From Actinomycetota bacterium (GTDB lineage: Bacteria > Actinomycetota > Nitriliruptoria > Nitriliruptorales > Nitriliruptoraceae): a stretch of DNA of 55,379 nt. This document shows, in pieces, positions 34,012 to 42,234 of the stretch. The position numbers were made by a program, and so were the translations under genes. Below the pieces are notes generated by a model. The model was not told the origin of the DNA. It saw only the letters and a list, made by a program, of their open reading frames with translations, and ran no database searches. How positions within the stretch are numbered: position 1 is the stretch's first letter; every line of letters starts with the position of its first letter. The DNA lies in assembly GCA_019348135.1 (NCBI GenBank), contig JAHWJY010000006.1:1-55379 (forward strand). The letters are read 5' to 3'.

Positions 34012-34518
34012 TTACGCCTCGGCCTCGAGGCGGGCGAGGAGCTTGCGCAGGAGCTGGGTGAGCTGCTCGCGCTCGTCGGCGCCGAGGTCGGCGAAGACGT
34101 CCTCGAGGCCGGCGACGTGCGCGTCCATGGCCTCGTCGATGAGCTCGCGGCCCGCGTCCGTGAGCCGGACCAGGATCCGCCGGCGGTCCTCGACGTCGCG
34201 CTGGCGCTCGACGAGGTCCTGCTGCTCGAGCCGGTCGATGCGGTTGGTCATCGCGCCGGAGGACAGCAGCAGACCCTGGTAGAGCTGGGTGGGCGTGAGC
34301 GCGAAGGGGGGGCCGGACCGGCGGAGGGCGGCGAGCACGTTCAGCTCGCCCTCGGTGAGGCCCCAGGACGACGTCGCGGCGTTCGCGACCCGCCCGAGGA
34401 AGCGCTCGAGGCGGATGACACGTGCGGAGATCGACAGCGCCGCGGTCGCGAGCTCGGGCCGCTGGTCGGCCCACTGCGACACGAGCCGGTCGACGTGGTC
34501 GGCGTGGTCGGGATCCAT
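34012..34518 (-). CDS. MarR-family transcriptional regulator
   Basis: A 168-residue winged-helix regulator; ATG 34518. The N-terminal dimerisation helix is followed by GLTEGELNVLAALRRSG, the recognition segment LTPTQLYQGLLLSSGAMTNRIDRLEQQDLVERQRD and wing EDRRRILVRLTDAGRELIDEA. It lacks an evident redox cysteine, so a small-molecule ligand is more likely than peroxide sensing. A good MarR-type operator lies 57 bases upstream (34575-34592), over a promoter that points away from the gene, so it probably represses both itself and the divergent small ORF. Confidence 0.92.
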   Translation of the reverse strand: MDPDHADHVDRLVSQWADQRPELATAALSISARVIRLERFLGRVANAATSSWGLTEGELNVLAALRRSGPPFALTPTQLYQGLLLSSGAMTNRIDRLEQQDLVERQRDVEDRRRILVRLTDAGRELIDEAMDAHVAGLEDVFADLGADEREQLTQLLRKLLARLEAEA

Positions 34519-34551
34519 GGCGGGGAGCGTACTGATGGACAGCCCCCCTCC

Positions 34552-34592
34552 TTGCAAGGTCCCTCGACATGAAGTATCTTCATATCAAGATA
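34552..34592 (+). promoter_or_regulatory. Divergent promoter overlapped by MarR-type operator
   Basis: On the plus strand TTGCAA (34552-34557) and TATCTT (34575-34580) are 17 bases apart. The operator-like 18-mer TATCTTCATATCAAGATA (34575-34592) is a near-perfect palindrome, one base from the symmetric form, and covers the -10 and probable start point. A second dyad, ATGAAG-TAT-CTTCAT (34569-34583), overlaps it, and CCTTGCAAGG (34550-34559) surrounds the -35. The stretch is unusually A/T-rich for this genome. Confidence 0.72.
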
Positions 34593-34634
34593 GATTTCCT
34601 CCGACAGATCCTTCCGACACCGACCGGAACCCCC

Positions 34635-34766
34635 ATGCTCGAGCACATGCACGCGACCGACGTCCTCACGATGGTCCGGTCCGAGACCGCCGACGACCGG
34701 CGCCACGCCGCCGAGGAGACCCTCGGTCGGCGCCTGCGCCGCATCCGTCGCCTCGCGCGCCGCTGA
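34635..34766 (+). CDS. Small ORF (43 aa), possible MarR-controlled protein
   Basis: A 43-codon ORF with strong GC-third-position bias like real genes here. It begins MLEHMHATDVLTMVRSE and ends with a basic run, RRLRRIRRLARR. No membrane helix. The predicted transcription start (about 34587) leaves a leader of about 48 bases; ribosome site is weak, and ATG 34647 is an alternative start. It is the only ORF that the MarR-covered promoter could express before a candidate hairpin at 34777. I recognise no family. It could be a small nucleic-acid-binding or regulatory peptide, or not be translated at all. Confidence 0.45.
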   Translation: MLEHMHATDVLTMVRSETADDRRHAAEETLGRRLRRIRRLARR

Positions 34767-34776
34767 CCCGTTGACC

Positions 34777-34797
34777 CCCCGCTGGCCTCCGGCGGGG
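34777..34797 (+). terminator. Candidate hairpin terminator after small ORF
   Basis: CCCCGC (34777-34782) pairs with GCGGGG (34792-34797) over a nine-base loop, ten bases after the small ORF and nine before the stop of the convergent exonuclease gene. It could serve both. Confidence 0.4.
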
Positions 34798-34805
34798 CGG
34801 GGCGC

Positions 34806-35792
34806 TCAGAAGAGCGCGACCTGCTCGCCCTCGACGACGGGCACGACCGCCGCCAGCGGCCGGCGGGGGAGCCGCTCGTCGGGGATCCGCACGACCTCGT
34901 CGGGCGCCACGCCCGGCGGCGGTGGCATCGGCGGCAGCGGCGGCCGCTCGACCGCGTGGCGCAGCCGGCCGACCTCCGCGCCCATCCCGAGCGGCAGCAG
35001 CGCCCGGTCGCAGCCGTCGAGGTCGACGCCCCCGCGGGCGATGGCGTCGAGGTCGACCTCGAGGTTCGGCAGCGGCGCCATCAGCAGCAGGTTGCGCTCC
35101 ACGTCGGCGCGGTAGGTCCGCAGCGCGGCCTCCACCTTGGGCTGGAGGTTGTGGAGGTTGGCGTAGATGCCGGGGATGTCGCCGTAGTCGCGCAGCAGAC
35201 GGGCGGCGATCTTGGGACCGATGCCCTTCGCGCCGGTGAGCCCGTCGGACGGGTCCCCGCGCAGCGCCGCGAAGTCGGTGTACTGCTCGGGGCGGACGTC
35301 GTACTCCGCGACGACGGCGGCCGGGTCGTAGACCCCGAGGTCGGACATCGACTGGCGCGGGCGCAGGAGTCGCGTCGTGGGCGAGACCAGCGCGAGGAGG
35401 TCGCGGTCGGAGGAGAGCACCGCACACGCCCAGCCGCGTGCGGTGCAGCCGTCGGCGATCGTCGCCAGGAGGTCGTCCGCCTCGGCGCCATCGACCTGCA
35501 GCACGGTCAGGCCGCAGCCGCGGAGGTCCTCACCGAGGAGCTCGAGCTGACGACGCAGCTCGGGATCCTTGTCCGGGCGGTTCGCCTTGTACTCCGGGAA
35601 CAGGTCCTTGCGACGGTTCTCGCGCGAGTCGAACGCCACGACCAGCGCGTCGAAGGGCCCCTCGATCCACGCGGACGCGAGCATCCGGACCACCCCACGT
35701 GTCACGAAGTGGCCGTCCGGATCGTCGTGACGCAGCGCGTGGAAGGCGCGGTGGGCGAGCGAGTTGCCGTCGACGGCGAGGACGTTCGGCAC
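34806..35792 (-). CDS. 5'-3' exonuclease (DNA polymerase I N-terminal domain type)
   Basis: A 328-residue protein; GTG 35792 gives MPNVLAVDGNSLAHRAFHAL. The FEN/PIN-like nuclease carries Asp in the first motif, VAFDSRENRRKDLFPEYKANR (substrate-contacting Arg/Lys), VDGAEADDLLATIA, AVLSSDRDLLALVSP and the helix-3-turn-helix DGLTGAKGIGPKIAARLLRDYG. No polymerase domain follows, so it is a stand-alone exonuclease, which many actinobacteria have besides PolA. It should remove RNA primers and flaps in replication and repair. The C-terminus has a Pro-rich insert (LPPMPPPPG). Confidence 0.93.
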   Translation of the reverse strand: MPNVLAVDGNSLAHRAFHALRHDDPDGHFVTRGVVRMLASAWIEGPFDALVVAFDSRENRRKDLFPEYKANRPDKDPELRRQLELLGEDLRGCGLTVLQVDGAEADDLLATIADGCTARGWACAVLSSDRDLLALVSPTTRLLRPRQSMSDLGVYDPAAVVAEYDVRPEQYTDFAALRGDPSDGLTGAKGIGPKIAARLLRDYGDIPGIYANLHNLQPKVEAALRTYRADVERNLLLMAPLPNLEVDLDAIARGGVDLDGCDRALLPLGMGAEVGRLRHAVERPPLPPMPPPPGVAPDEVVRIPDERLPRRPLAAVVPVVEGEQVALF

Positions 35793-35950
35793 GGAGCGGA
35801 CCTGTCGGTGGAGCGCGGGCGGCGGCGTCGCGGACCGTACCGCCCACCGGCGACGGCCGAGCGGCTCCGGCGCGGGTCCTGCGGCCGCCCGCGGCCCCGT
35901 TAGCCTGCTGGGACGCGGCGTCGCCGCCAGCTCTCCGAGAGGACCCACAC

Positions 35951-36760
35951 GTGCCCCGCAGCTCGACACCGCCGCGCCGCATCTCCCGCGCGCTCGTGAC
36001 CGGCGCGTCCGCCGGCATCGGGGAGGAGTTCGCGCGGCAGCTGGCGGACCGGGGGACCTCGCTGGTCCTCGTCGCCCGCCGCGCCGAGCGGCTGCGGGAG
36101 CTCGCGAACGAGCTGGCGACGCCCGACCGCTCGGTCGAGGTGCTGGCCGCCGACCTGACCGACCCCGGCGACGTCGCGCGGGTCGAGGCCCGGCTCGCCG
36201 CCGAGGACGCACCCGTGGACCTGCTGGTCAACAACGCCGGCTACGGCATGTACGGCGCGTTCACCGAGCTCGACGCCGAGCGGCAGGTCGACATGGTGAC
36301 GCTGAACGTCGCCACCCTGACGCGGCTCGCCCACGCGATCCTCCCGCGCCTGCGCGCGTCGGGCGGCGGCGGCGTCATCAACCTCGCCTCCACCGCGGCC
36401 TTCCAGCCCGACCCGTACGGTGCGGTCTACGGCGCCACGAAGGCGTACGTCCTGTCGTTCTCCGAGTCGCTGCACGAGGAGCTGCGGGGATCGGGCGTGC
36501 GCGTGCTCGCGCTGTGCCCCGGCTTCACCACCACCGAGTTCCAGGACGTCGCGTCGGTGGACCAGGGCGCGATGCCGTCCGCGGCCGTCATGACCGCCGG
36601 CCCGGTCGTCCGCGCAGGGCTCGCCGCCTTCACCCGCGGCGACGCCGTGTGCCTCCCCGGGGTGCTGAACAAGCTCATGGCCGGCGGCGCGGAGGTCACG
36701 CCGACGGCCGTGACCCGCCGGCTGTCGAAGATCGCCCACGTCCGCTTCGCGCGCGGATGA
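35951..36760 (+). CDS. Short-chain dehydrogenase/reductase (SDR)
   Basis: A 269-residue classical SDR; GTG 35951 with GAGAGGAC upstream. The cofactor motif is ALVTGASAGIGEEFARQLA (TGxxxGIG), then LLVNNAGYGMYGAF (NNAG), and the active site VINLASTAAFQPDPYGAVYGATKAY in pieces: Ser, Tyr and Lys in the YxxxK arrangement (YGATK). VLALCPGFTTTEFQ is typical of the DltE/YqjQ-like group. The substrate is unknown. It overlaps the next gene by four bases (ATGA), an unknown protein with a paralogue at 48144. Confidence 0.92.
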   Translation: MPRSSTPPRRISRALVTGASAGIGEEFARQLADRGTSLVLVARRAERLRELANELATPDRSVEVLAADLTDPGDVARVEARLAAEDAPVDLLVNNAGYGMYGAFTELDAERQVDMVTLNVATLTRLAHAILPRLRASGGGGVINLASTAAFQPDPYGAVYGATKAYVLSFSESLHEELRGSGVRVLALCPGFTTTEFQDVASVDQGAMPSAAVMTAGPVVRAGLAAFTRGDAVCLPGVLNKLMAGGAEVTPTAVTRRLSKIAHVRFARG

Positions 36761-37233
36761 GCCCGACCGACACGACCGCCGGCGTGCGCTTCCTCGTCGT
36801 CCGCGGGATGCCGCTCGCCGTCGTCGACCTCGAGCCGGTCGAGGAGGGCACGCCGTCCCTGCTCGCCGACGACCTGTTCCGCCGGCTCGTCGACCGCGGC
36901 CTCGCCGTGCTGCCGCGCTTCCTCGGCCAGGACCTGCCGAAGGGGGCGCGCGTGGGGTTCACCGTGACCTCCGACGAGCTGGTGCTCGAGGACGAGGACG
37001 AGACCCGGATGCTCCGCGTCCCCCGCAGCGGTCTCGATCCCGAGTGGCTCGCCCGCGCGTTGACCCTGCGCGGCACGATGCTGATCGTGGGCCGTGGTCT
37101 CGGCATCGGGCCCGACCAGACGGGTCTCGCGGTCGCCGAGTCGGTCGAGGCCGGCTGCGCCGATCGGCGGGTCGCCGGCGCCGTCGTCGGCGTCGCCGAG
37201 CCGCGGACGGGCCTGCCGCTGCTCTTCGGCTGA
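36757..37233 (+). CDS. Unknown 158-aa protein, paralogue of the 48144 gene
   Basis: A 158-residue protein that overlaps the SDR gene by ATGA. It is acidic, without signal peptide or membrane helix. The sequence VRFLVVRGMPLAVVDLE, LVDRGLAVLPRFLGQD, ARALTLRGTMLIVGRGLGI and VAGAVVGVAE aligns along its whole length with the 150-residue product of 48144-48596 (for instance GLRLLPGF, ILVVGRAIG, VLGAVVDV). I do not recognise a named family for the pair. Its stop directly abuts the stop of the convergent flavoprotein gene. Confidence 0.78.
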   Translation: MSPTDTTAGVRFLVVRGMPLAVVDLEPVEEGTPSLLADDLFRRLVDRGLAVLPRFLGQDLPKGARVGFTVTSDELVLEDEDETRMLRVPRSGLDPEWLARALTLRGTMLIVGRGLGIGPDQTGLAVAESVEAGCADRRVAGAVVGVAEPRTGLPLLFG

Positions 37234-38406
37234 TCAGCGCGTGTCGAGCAGCCGCTCGGGCCCGAGCTGGTCGACCGCGGTGACGCCGGTGAGCGCCATC
37301 GTGAGGTCGAACTCGGCCATGATCGTGCGGACCACGTGGCGCACGCCCTCGGCCCCACCGAGCGCGAGCCCCCAGCAGTAGGGCCGGCCGAGGAGCACCG
37401 CGTCGGCGCCGAGGCACACCGCCTTGTAGACGTCCGCGCCCGTGCGGATGCCCGAGTCGAACAGCACCGCGAGGTCGTCGCCGACGGCGCCCCGCACCTC
37501 GGGCAGCATCTCGAGCGCCCCGACGGCCCCGTCCACCTGGCGGCCACCGTGGTTGGAGACGACGATGCCGTCGACGCCGTGGTCCTGCGCGGACCGGGCG
37601 TCGTCGGCGTGCTGGACGCCCTTCAGCACGACCGGGAGCGACGTCTGCTCGCGGAGCCACGCGATGTCGTCCCACGTGACCTTCTTGTCGCTGAAGATCT
37701 GCGCCCACTTCAGGACCGCCGCCTGCGGGTCGTCCTCGGGCGACTGATCGAGCGTCGAGCGGAAGTGGTCGTCGGAGAGGTAGTTGGCGATGCCCTCGCC
37801 GTGGAGGAACGGGAGGTAGGCGGTCTCGAGGTCGCGGGGCCGCCAGGCCAGGAGCTTGGTGTCGAGCGTCACGACGATCGCGGTGTAGCCGGCGGCCTCG
37901 GCGCGCCGCACGAAGCTCGCGGCGAGGTCGCGGTCGTCGGGCCAGTACAGCTGGTACCAGCGCGGGACCTCGCCCATGGCCTCGGCGACGTCCTCCATCG
38001 TGCTCGAGGCGGCGGTCGACAGCACGATCGGCACGCCGGACCCGGCGGCGCCCTTCGCCGTGGCGACCTCGGCCTCGTCGTGGATGATCGACTGCACCCC
38101 GACGGGGGCGAGCAGCAGCGGCGCCGGGAGCTCCGTGCCCAGGACGGTCGTGCGGCAGTCGCGGGCGGCGACGTCGACCATCATGCGCGGCACGATGCGC
38201 CAGCGATCGAACGCCTCGCGGTTGGCCGCCATCGTCCGTTCCTCGGACGCCCCGCCGGCGACGTAGCCGTAGGCGGCGTCGTCGAGCACGTCGCGGGCGG
38301 CACGCCGCAGCCCCTCGTAGCTGATCGGGTACGGCGGCGTCTGGCCGCCCAGCCCGCCGAAGTACAGCTCGTACTGGTAGAGCGCGTGCTCGACGGCATC
38401 CGCCAT
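37234..38406 (-). CDS. FMN-dependent alpha-hydroxy-acid oxidase, lactate 2-monooxygenase-like
   Basis: A 390-residue flavoprotein with ATG start. It is similar along its whole length to lactate 2-monooxygenase: YELYFGGLGGQTPPYPISYE at the N-terminus, LAPVGVQSIIHDEAEVATA, WYQLYWPDDRDLAASFVRRA, TLDTKLLAWRPRDLE, VLKGVQHADDARSAQDHGVD and the active-site VSNHGGRQVDGAV with catalytic His and Arg, then LFDSGIRTGADVYKA for FMN phosphate. It should oxidise L-lactate or another 2-hydroxyacid, either with decarboxylation (monooxygenase) or to the 2-oxoacid. The sequence alone does not decide which. Confidence 0.9.
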   Translation of the reverse strand: MADAVEHALYQYELYFGGLGGQTPPYPISYEGLRRAARDVLDDAAYGYVAGGASEERTMAANREAFDRWRIVPRMMVDVAARDCRTTVLGTELPAPLLLAPVGVQSIIHDEAEVATAKGAAGSGVPIVLSTAASSTMEDVAEAMGEVPRWYQLYWPDDRDLAASFVRRAEAAGYTAIVVTLDTKLLAWRPRDLETAYLPFLHGEGIANYLSDDHFRSTLDQSPEDDPQAAVLKWAQIFSDKKVTWDDIAWLREQTSLPVVLKGVQHADDARSAQDHGVDGIVVSNHGGRQVDGAVGALEMLPEVRGAVGDDLAVLFDSGIRTGADVYKAVCLGADAVLLGRPYCWGLALGGAEGVRHVVRTIMAEFDLTMALTGVTAVDQLGPERLLDTR

Positions 38407-38430
38407 GGTCGTCTCCGTGTCCGTCGCCGG

Positions 38431-39504
38431 TCAGGTCTGCACGGTAGTTGTCCCGTCGCGTTCCTCCTCGACCGTCCGGGCGATGACGGCCGCGACGGGG
38501 ACCGCGAGGAAGGCCCCGAGGATGCCGAAGAGCACGGCGCCGGCGGTGAGCGAGAACAGCACGACGAGCGGGTGCAGGTGGACGATCCGGCCGAGGATCG
38601 CCGGTTGCAGGATGTTCCCCTCGAGCTGCTGGACGAGCACGATGAGCCCGAGCGCGAGGAGGCCCGTCGTGAGGCCGCCGTCGGCGAGCGCGACCAGGAC
38701 GGCGAGGGCGCCGGCGGTCACGCTCCCCACGATGGGGAACAGGGCGCCGAAGAACACGAGCACCGCGAGCGGGACCGCGAGCGGTACGTCGAGGAGCGCG
38801 AGTCCGAGGCCGATGAAGACGGCGTCGACGAGGGCCACCAGGAGCTGTCCCCGGAAGTACCGGCCGACGGTGTCCCACACCCGGGCGCCGAACACCTCGA
38901 GCCGCGACTGCAGGCGGCGGGGCGCCGCCGCGACGACGCCGCGGACGAGCCGGCGCCCCTCCTTGAGGTAGAAGAACAGCGCGACGAGGAGGAGCACGAA
39001 CCCGGCCAGTCCCTCGAACGCGCTGGCCAGGGCGCCGAACGCGGCGTCGGAACCGCCCTCGCCGTCGTCCTCGCCCCCGAGCTGGTCCGCGGCCCGCTGC
39101 AGGAGACCCGAGATCCCGTCGATCTGGACCGGGAGGGGACCGTCCTCGAGGAACCCCTCGAGCTCGTCCATGCCCTCGCTCGCCGACGCGACGAGGCCGG
39201 GGAGCTCGTCCTGGACGAGCGGCACCATCAGCCCGACGACGCCGGCGATCGCCGTGAAGCCCAGGACGATCGCGGCGAACGCCGCCAGAGCCTCCGGCGC
39301 CCCGCGGTCCTTCAGCCACACGGCCACCGGGACGAGGAGGGTGGCCGGGAAGAGCGCGATCACGAGCGGCACGAGGACCAGCGACAGGCGCGACGCGAGG
39401 TAGCCGACCCCGAGGACCACGAGCGCGATGCCGACGACGGCCCAGGCCGACCGACCGGCGCGCAGGAGCGTCCGTCTGGGCGGGTCGTCGTCGACGTCGG
39501 TCAG
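38431..39504 (-). CDS. AI-2E family permease
   Basis: A membrane protein of about 357 residues, the usual length for the AI-2E (PerM/TqsA) family. Seven to eight hydrophobic segments are visible, with FFYLKEGRRLVRGVVAAAP, YFRGQLLVALVDAVFIGLGLA and QQLEGNILQPAILGRIVHLHPLVVLF in sections, all hallmarks of the family. The start is uncertain: no ATG, GTG or TTG lies before the first helix in this frame. CTG 39504 overlaps the methyltransferase stop (CTGA) and would give a full-length protein; GTG 39420 falls inside the first helix. Members export autoinducer-2 or act as antiporters; the substrate is unknown here. Confidence 0.85.
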   Translation of the reverse strand: MTDVDDDPPRRTLLRAGRSAWAVVGIALVVLGVGYLASRLSLVLVPLVIALFPATLLVPVAVWLKDRGAPEALAAFAAIVLGFTAIAGVVGLMVPLVQDELPGLVASASEGMDELEGFLEDGPLPVQIDGISGLLQRAADQLGGEDDGEGGSDAAFGALASAFEGLAGFVLLLVALFFYLKEGRRLVRGVVAAAPRRLQSRLEVFGARVWDTVGRYFRGQLLVALVDAVFIGLGLALLDVPLAVPLAVLVFFGALFPIVGSVTAGALAVLVALADGGLTTGLLALGLIVLVQQLEGNILQPAILGRIVHLHPLVVLFSLTAGAVLFGILGAFLAVPVAAVIARTVEEERDGTTTVQT

Positions 39505-40322
39505 GGGCCGGCCACCCGCTCGCGGGGGAGGAGGATGTAGTCGTTCTCGTCCGGGACGATGCCGGTCGCGGGAACGAGCCGGCCCCCCGTCGTCCGGTAG
39601 GCCGCGTAGTCGCGCTCCTCGAACCAGGCGGCCACGGCGTCGGGGGAGAGGTCGTACCGGGCCAGGTGGCGGGCCTCGATCTCGACGACGACCACGGGAC
39701 GGAAACGGGCCATGGTCCACTCGGCGCCCCGCAGGACCTGCAGCTCGGCGCCCTCGACGTCGCACTTGATCAGCTCGACCGAGACGAGGTCGCGGCTCCG
39801 GACGAGGGCGTCGACGGTGGTCGTCGCGACCCGCTCCGTCCGCACGGTCCGGTCCGTCGTCGCCACGGGTCCCGTGAGGTGCGCCTCCGTGCGTGCGAAC
39901 CGCGGGACGCTGAGCTCGGCGCCCTCGTCGTGGTCCGTCAGCGCGAGCTGGTGCAGCTCGACGTTGTGCCACCGGAACACGCGCCGCATCCGCCGCAGGT
40001 ACCCCATGGACCGCGACCGCGGCTCGACGGCGTGGACGCGGCCGGCGGCCCCGACGCGTCGCGACAGCAGGTGGGTGTAGGTGCCGCCGGCCGCCCCGAT
40101 GTCGACGCACGTCCAGCCGGGACGGACGATGCGCGCGACGACCGGCATCTCCTTCTCGACGAACGGCAGCCGGTCCAGCGCCCGCTCGAAGCTGGCGCGG
40201 GCGCGGGAGGGCCCCCGGCGGTGGTCACGGAGGTCGACCAACGGGGGACGGGCGGCGGCGGTCGGCCACACGGCCTCCCCGTCGCCCACCGTGGTGGTGT
40301 CCGTCGCGCTGGTGTCCGACAC
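39501..40322 (-). CDS. FkbM-family methyltransferase
   Basis: A 273-residue protein; GTG 40322 with AGGAGAGG upstream. The SAM-binding motif I is TCVDIGAAGGTYTHLLSRRVG, followed by VHAVEPRSRSMGYLRR. The FkbM hallmark VELIKCDVEGAELQVLRGAE comes in the middle, then VVVVEIEARHL and the closing ENDYILLP. FkbM-type enzymes O-methylate sugars, glycans or secondary metabolites. No glycan cluster is nearby, so the acceptor is unknown. It overlaps the AI-2E permease gene by four bases. Confidence 0.92.
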   Translation of the reverse strand: MSDTSATDTTTVGDGEAVWPTAAARPPLVDLRDHRRGPSRARASFERALDRLPFVEKEMPVVARIVRPGWTCVDIGAAGGTYTHLLSRRVGAAGRVHAVEPRSRSMGYLRRMRRVFRWHNVELHQLALTDHDEGAELSVPRFARTEAHLTGPVATTDRTVRTERVATTTVDALVRSRDLVSVELIKCDVEGAELQVLRGAEWTMARFRPVVVVEIEARHLARYDLSPDAVAAWFEERDYAAYRTTGGRLVPATGIVPDENDYILLPRERVAGP

Positions 40323-40497
40323 CCGCCGTCCTCTCCTGGTCGTCCGGCGTGGGGTCCCGGGCCCCGCCGGGGGCGAGGCTAGTGCCATCCCGGCCTCCGC
40401 CGGCGGGCGACCGCCCGTCGGTACGGACGGCCGGGTGCCGACGGCCCGCCGTCCGGGCGGCCGTGCCGCCGCGCCGGGGCGATCCCGGGGCGCGCCG

Positions 40498-40503
40498 TAC
40501 CGT
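40498..40503 (+). promoter_or_regulatory. Candidate -10 of leaderless promoter, kinase gene
   Basis: TACCGT ends seven bases before ATG 40511; no Shine-Dalgarno sequence lies between. Confidence 0.4.
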
Positions 40504-40510
40504 CGAGCGG

Positions 40511-42232
40511 ATGAGGACCCCTGCTCCCGCCACGCTCGCCGACGGACGCTACGAGCTCGTCCGGCGCATCGGCCGTGGCGCGAGCGGCGAGGTGTGGCTC
40601 GCCCGGGACACCGTGCTCGGGCGTGAGGTGGCCATCAAGCGCGCCGACATCCCCGACTACCTCGGGACGGCGGAGCAGGACCGCATCCGGCGTCGGCTCG
40701 AGCGGGAGGCACGCGCCGCGGCCCGCCTGCGGCGCCCGGGCGTGGCGCCGCTCTTCGACGTCCACGTCGGCGAGGACTCGGTCGACCTCGTCATGGCCTA
40801 CATCGACGCGCCGACGCTGCACCAGCTCGTCGCCGACGAGGGTCCGTTGCCGGACGCCGAGGTCGCCGCGATGGGGCTCACGATCCTGTCGGTCCTCGAG
40901 GAGGCGCACGCGCAGGGCGTCGTGCACCGCGACATCAAGCCGAGCAACGTCCTGGTCAGCGACGAGGGGGCGCGCGTCACCGACTTCGGGATCGCCGCCA
41001 TCCTCGACGAGACCGCCCTGACCCGCACCGGCATGGCCATGGGCTCACCGAGCTACATCGCGCCCGAGCAGGCCAAGGGCGAGGACCCCGCGCCCACCGC
41101 CGACCTGTGGGGGCTCGGCGCGACGCTGTACTACGCGCTGACCGGCCGCGCGCCGTTCGAGCGGCAGCGGGCGATCGCCACCGTGCACGCGGTGGTGAAC
41201 GAACCGCACGAGCCGATCGACGGCTCACACCCGCTCGCCGCGCTCGTGGACCGGCTGCTCGCCAAGGACCCGGCGGACCGTCCGGCCGTGCACGAGATCC
41301 GGACCGAGCTCGAGCGCGTCGCGGGGCGGGCGGGCGCGCTCGCCCGGGACGCGCCGGACGACACCCGCGTGCTCGCCCCGGCACCGACGGTCGTCTCGAC
41401 GCCGGCCGGACCGGAACGGCCGGGGCCGCCTACGGACCGGCAGGCGCCGCCCCCGGATCCCCGGCCGGCGCCACCCACGCCGGGCCCCTGGGGTCGCCGG
41501 CTCGCCGTCCTCGCCGGCGTGCTGCTGCTCGGGCTGGTCGCGTTCGCCGTGGCCAGCTCCTGGGACACCGCGCCCGGGGCGGACGGTGTGGCCGTGGACG
41601 ACCCCGGCACCGAGGCCCAGAGCGACCCGACCGCCGCGCCGGAGGAGCGGGATGCCGACCGCGGGGGCGACCCGGCGGGCGGCCCCGCCGACGACGGCCT
41701 GTCCGCGGAGCCGACCGCGGACCTGACCGAGGACGTCCCCGTCGACCCGGACGTCACGGCCGCGGACGGCGACGGCTCCGAGGCCTCCGAGGACGGCGCC
41801 GTGCCCGACGGGTGGACGCGCTACGACGGCGAGACCTACTCGGTCGCCGTCCCCGCCGGCTGGGAGGTCCGCGACGCCTCCGGACCCCGGACCGACCTCG
41901 TGGACCCGTCCGGTGGCGCCTACCTCCGCGTCGACTGGACCGACGAGCCGAAGCCCGACCCCGAGGCCGACTGGCGCGAGCAGTCGCAGGCGTTCGCGTC
42001 ACGGCACGACGACTACCGCGAGCTCCGCATCGCGTCGGTCGACTACCAGGATGCGGCGGCGATCTGGGAGTACACCTACCGCGACGGCGGAGCCGACCTC
42101 CACGCCTACAACCTCGGCTTCGTCGCCGGCGGGCGTGGCTACGCCCTCAACCTGCAGTCGCACGCGTCGGACTGGGACGAGGTCGAGCCGCTCTTCGACG
42201 ACATGATGGCGTCGTTCCGGCCCGCCAGCTGA
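40511..42232 (+). CDS. PknB-like membrane Ser/Thr protein kinase
   Basis: A 573-residue protein. The kinase domain (residues 14-280) has IGRGASGEVWLA, Lys43 in VAIKRAD, the catalytic loop VVHRDIKPSNVLV with Asp141, Asp158-Phe-Gly, and MGSPSYIAPEQA as activation-loop end. A Pro-rich linker, one membrane helix (about 331-350), an acidic Thr/Asp linker and an extracytoplasmic domain of about 130 residues follow (WTRYDGETYSVAVPAGWEV...YALNLQSHASDWDEVEPLF). The ectodomain has no PASTA repeats and resembles PsbP-like/DUF1795 lipoprotein folds, so its ligand is probably not muropeptide. The PP2C phosphatase at 16885 may counteract it. Confidence 0.93.
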   Translation: MRTPAPATLADGRYELVRRIGRGASGEVWLARDTVLGREVAIKRADIPDYLGTAEQDRIRRRLEREARAAARLRRPGVAPLFDVHVGEDSVDLVMAYIDAPTLHQLVADEGPLPDAEVAAMGLTILSVLEEAHAQGVVHRDIKPSNVLVSDEGARVTDFGIAAILDETALTRTGMAMGSPSYIAPEQAKGEDPAPTADLWGLGATLYYALTGRAPFERQRAIATVHAVVNEPHEPIDGSHPLAALVDRLLAKDPADRPAVHEIRTELERVAGRAGALARDAPDDTRVLAPAPTVVSTPAGPERPGPPTDRQAPPPDPRPAPPTPGPWGRRLAVLAGVLLLGLVAFAVASSWDTAPGADGVAVDDPGTEAQSDPTAAPEERDADRGGDPAGGPADDGLSAEPTADLTEDVPVDPDVTAADGDGSEASEDGAVPDGWTRYDGETYSVAVPAGWEVRDASGPRTDLVDPSGGAYLRVDWTDEPKPDPEADWREQSQAFASRHDDYRELRIASVDYQDAAAIWEYTYRDGGADLHAYNLGFVAGGRGYALNLQSHASDWDEVEPLFDDMMASFRPAS

Positions 42233-42234
42233 CG

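Noticed and set aside
34569-34634. Longer start (ATG 34569) of the small ORF
   Set aside because: It would begin inside the promoter and MarR operator, upstream of the probable transcription start, and its A/T-rich codons differ from genes here.
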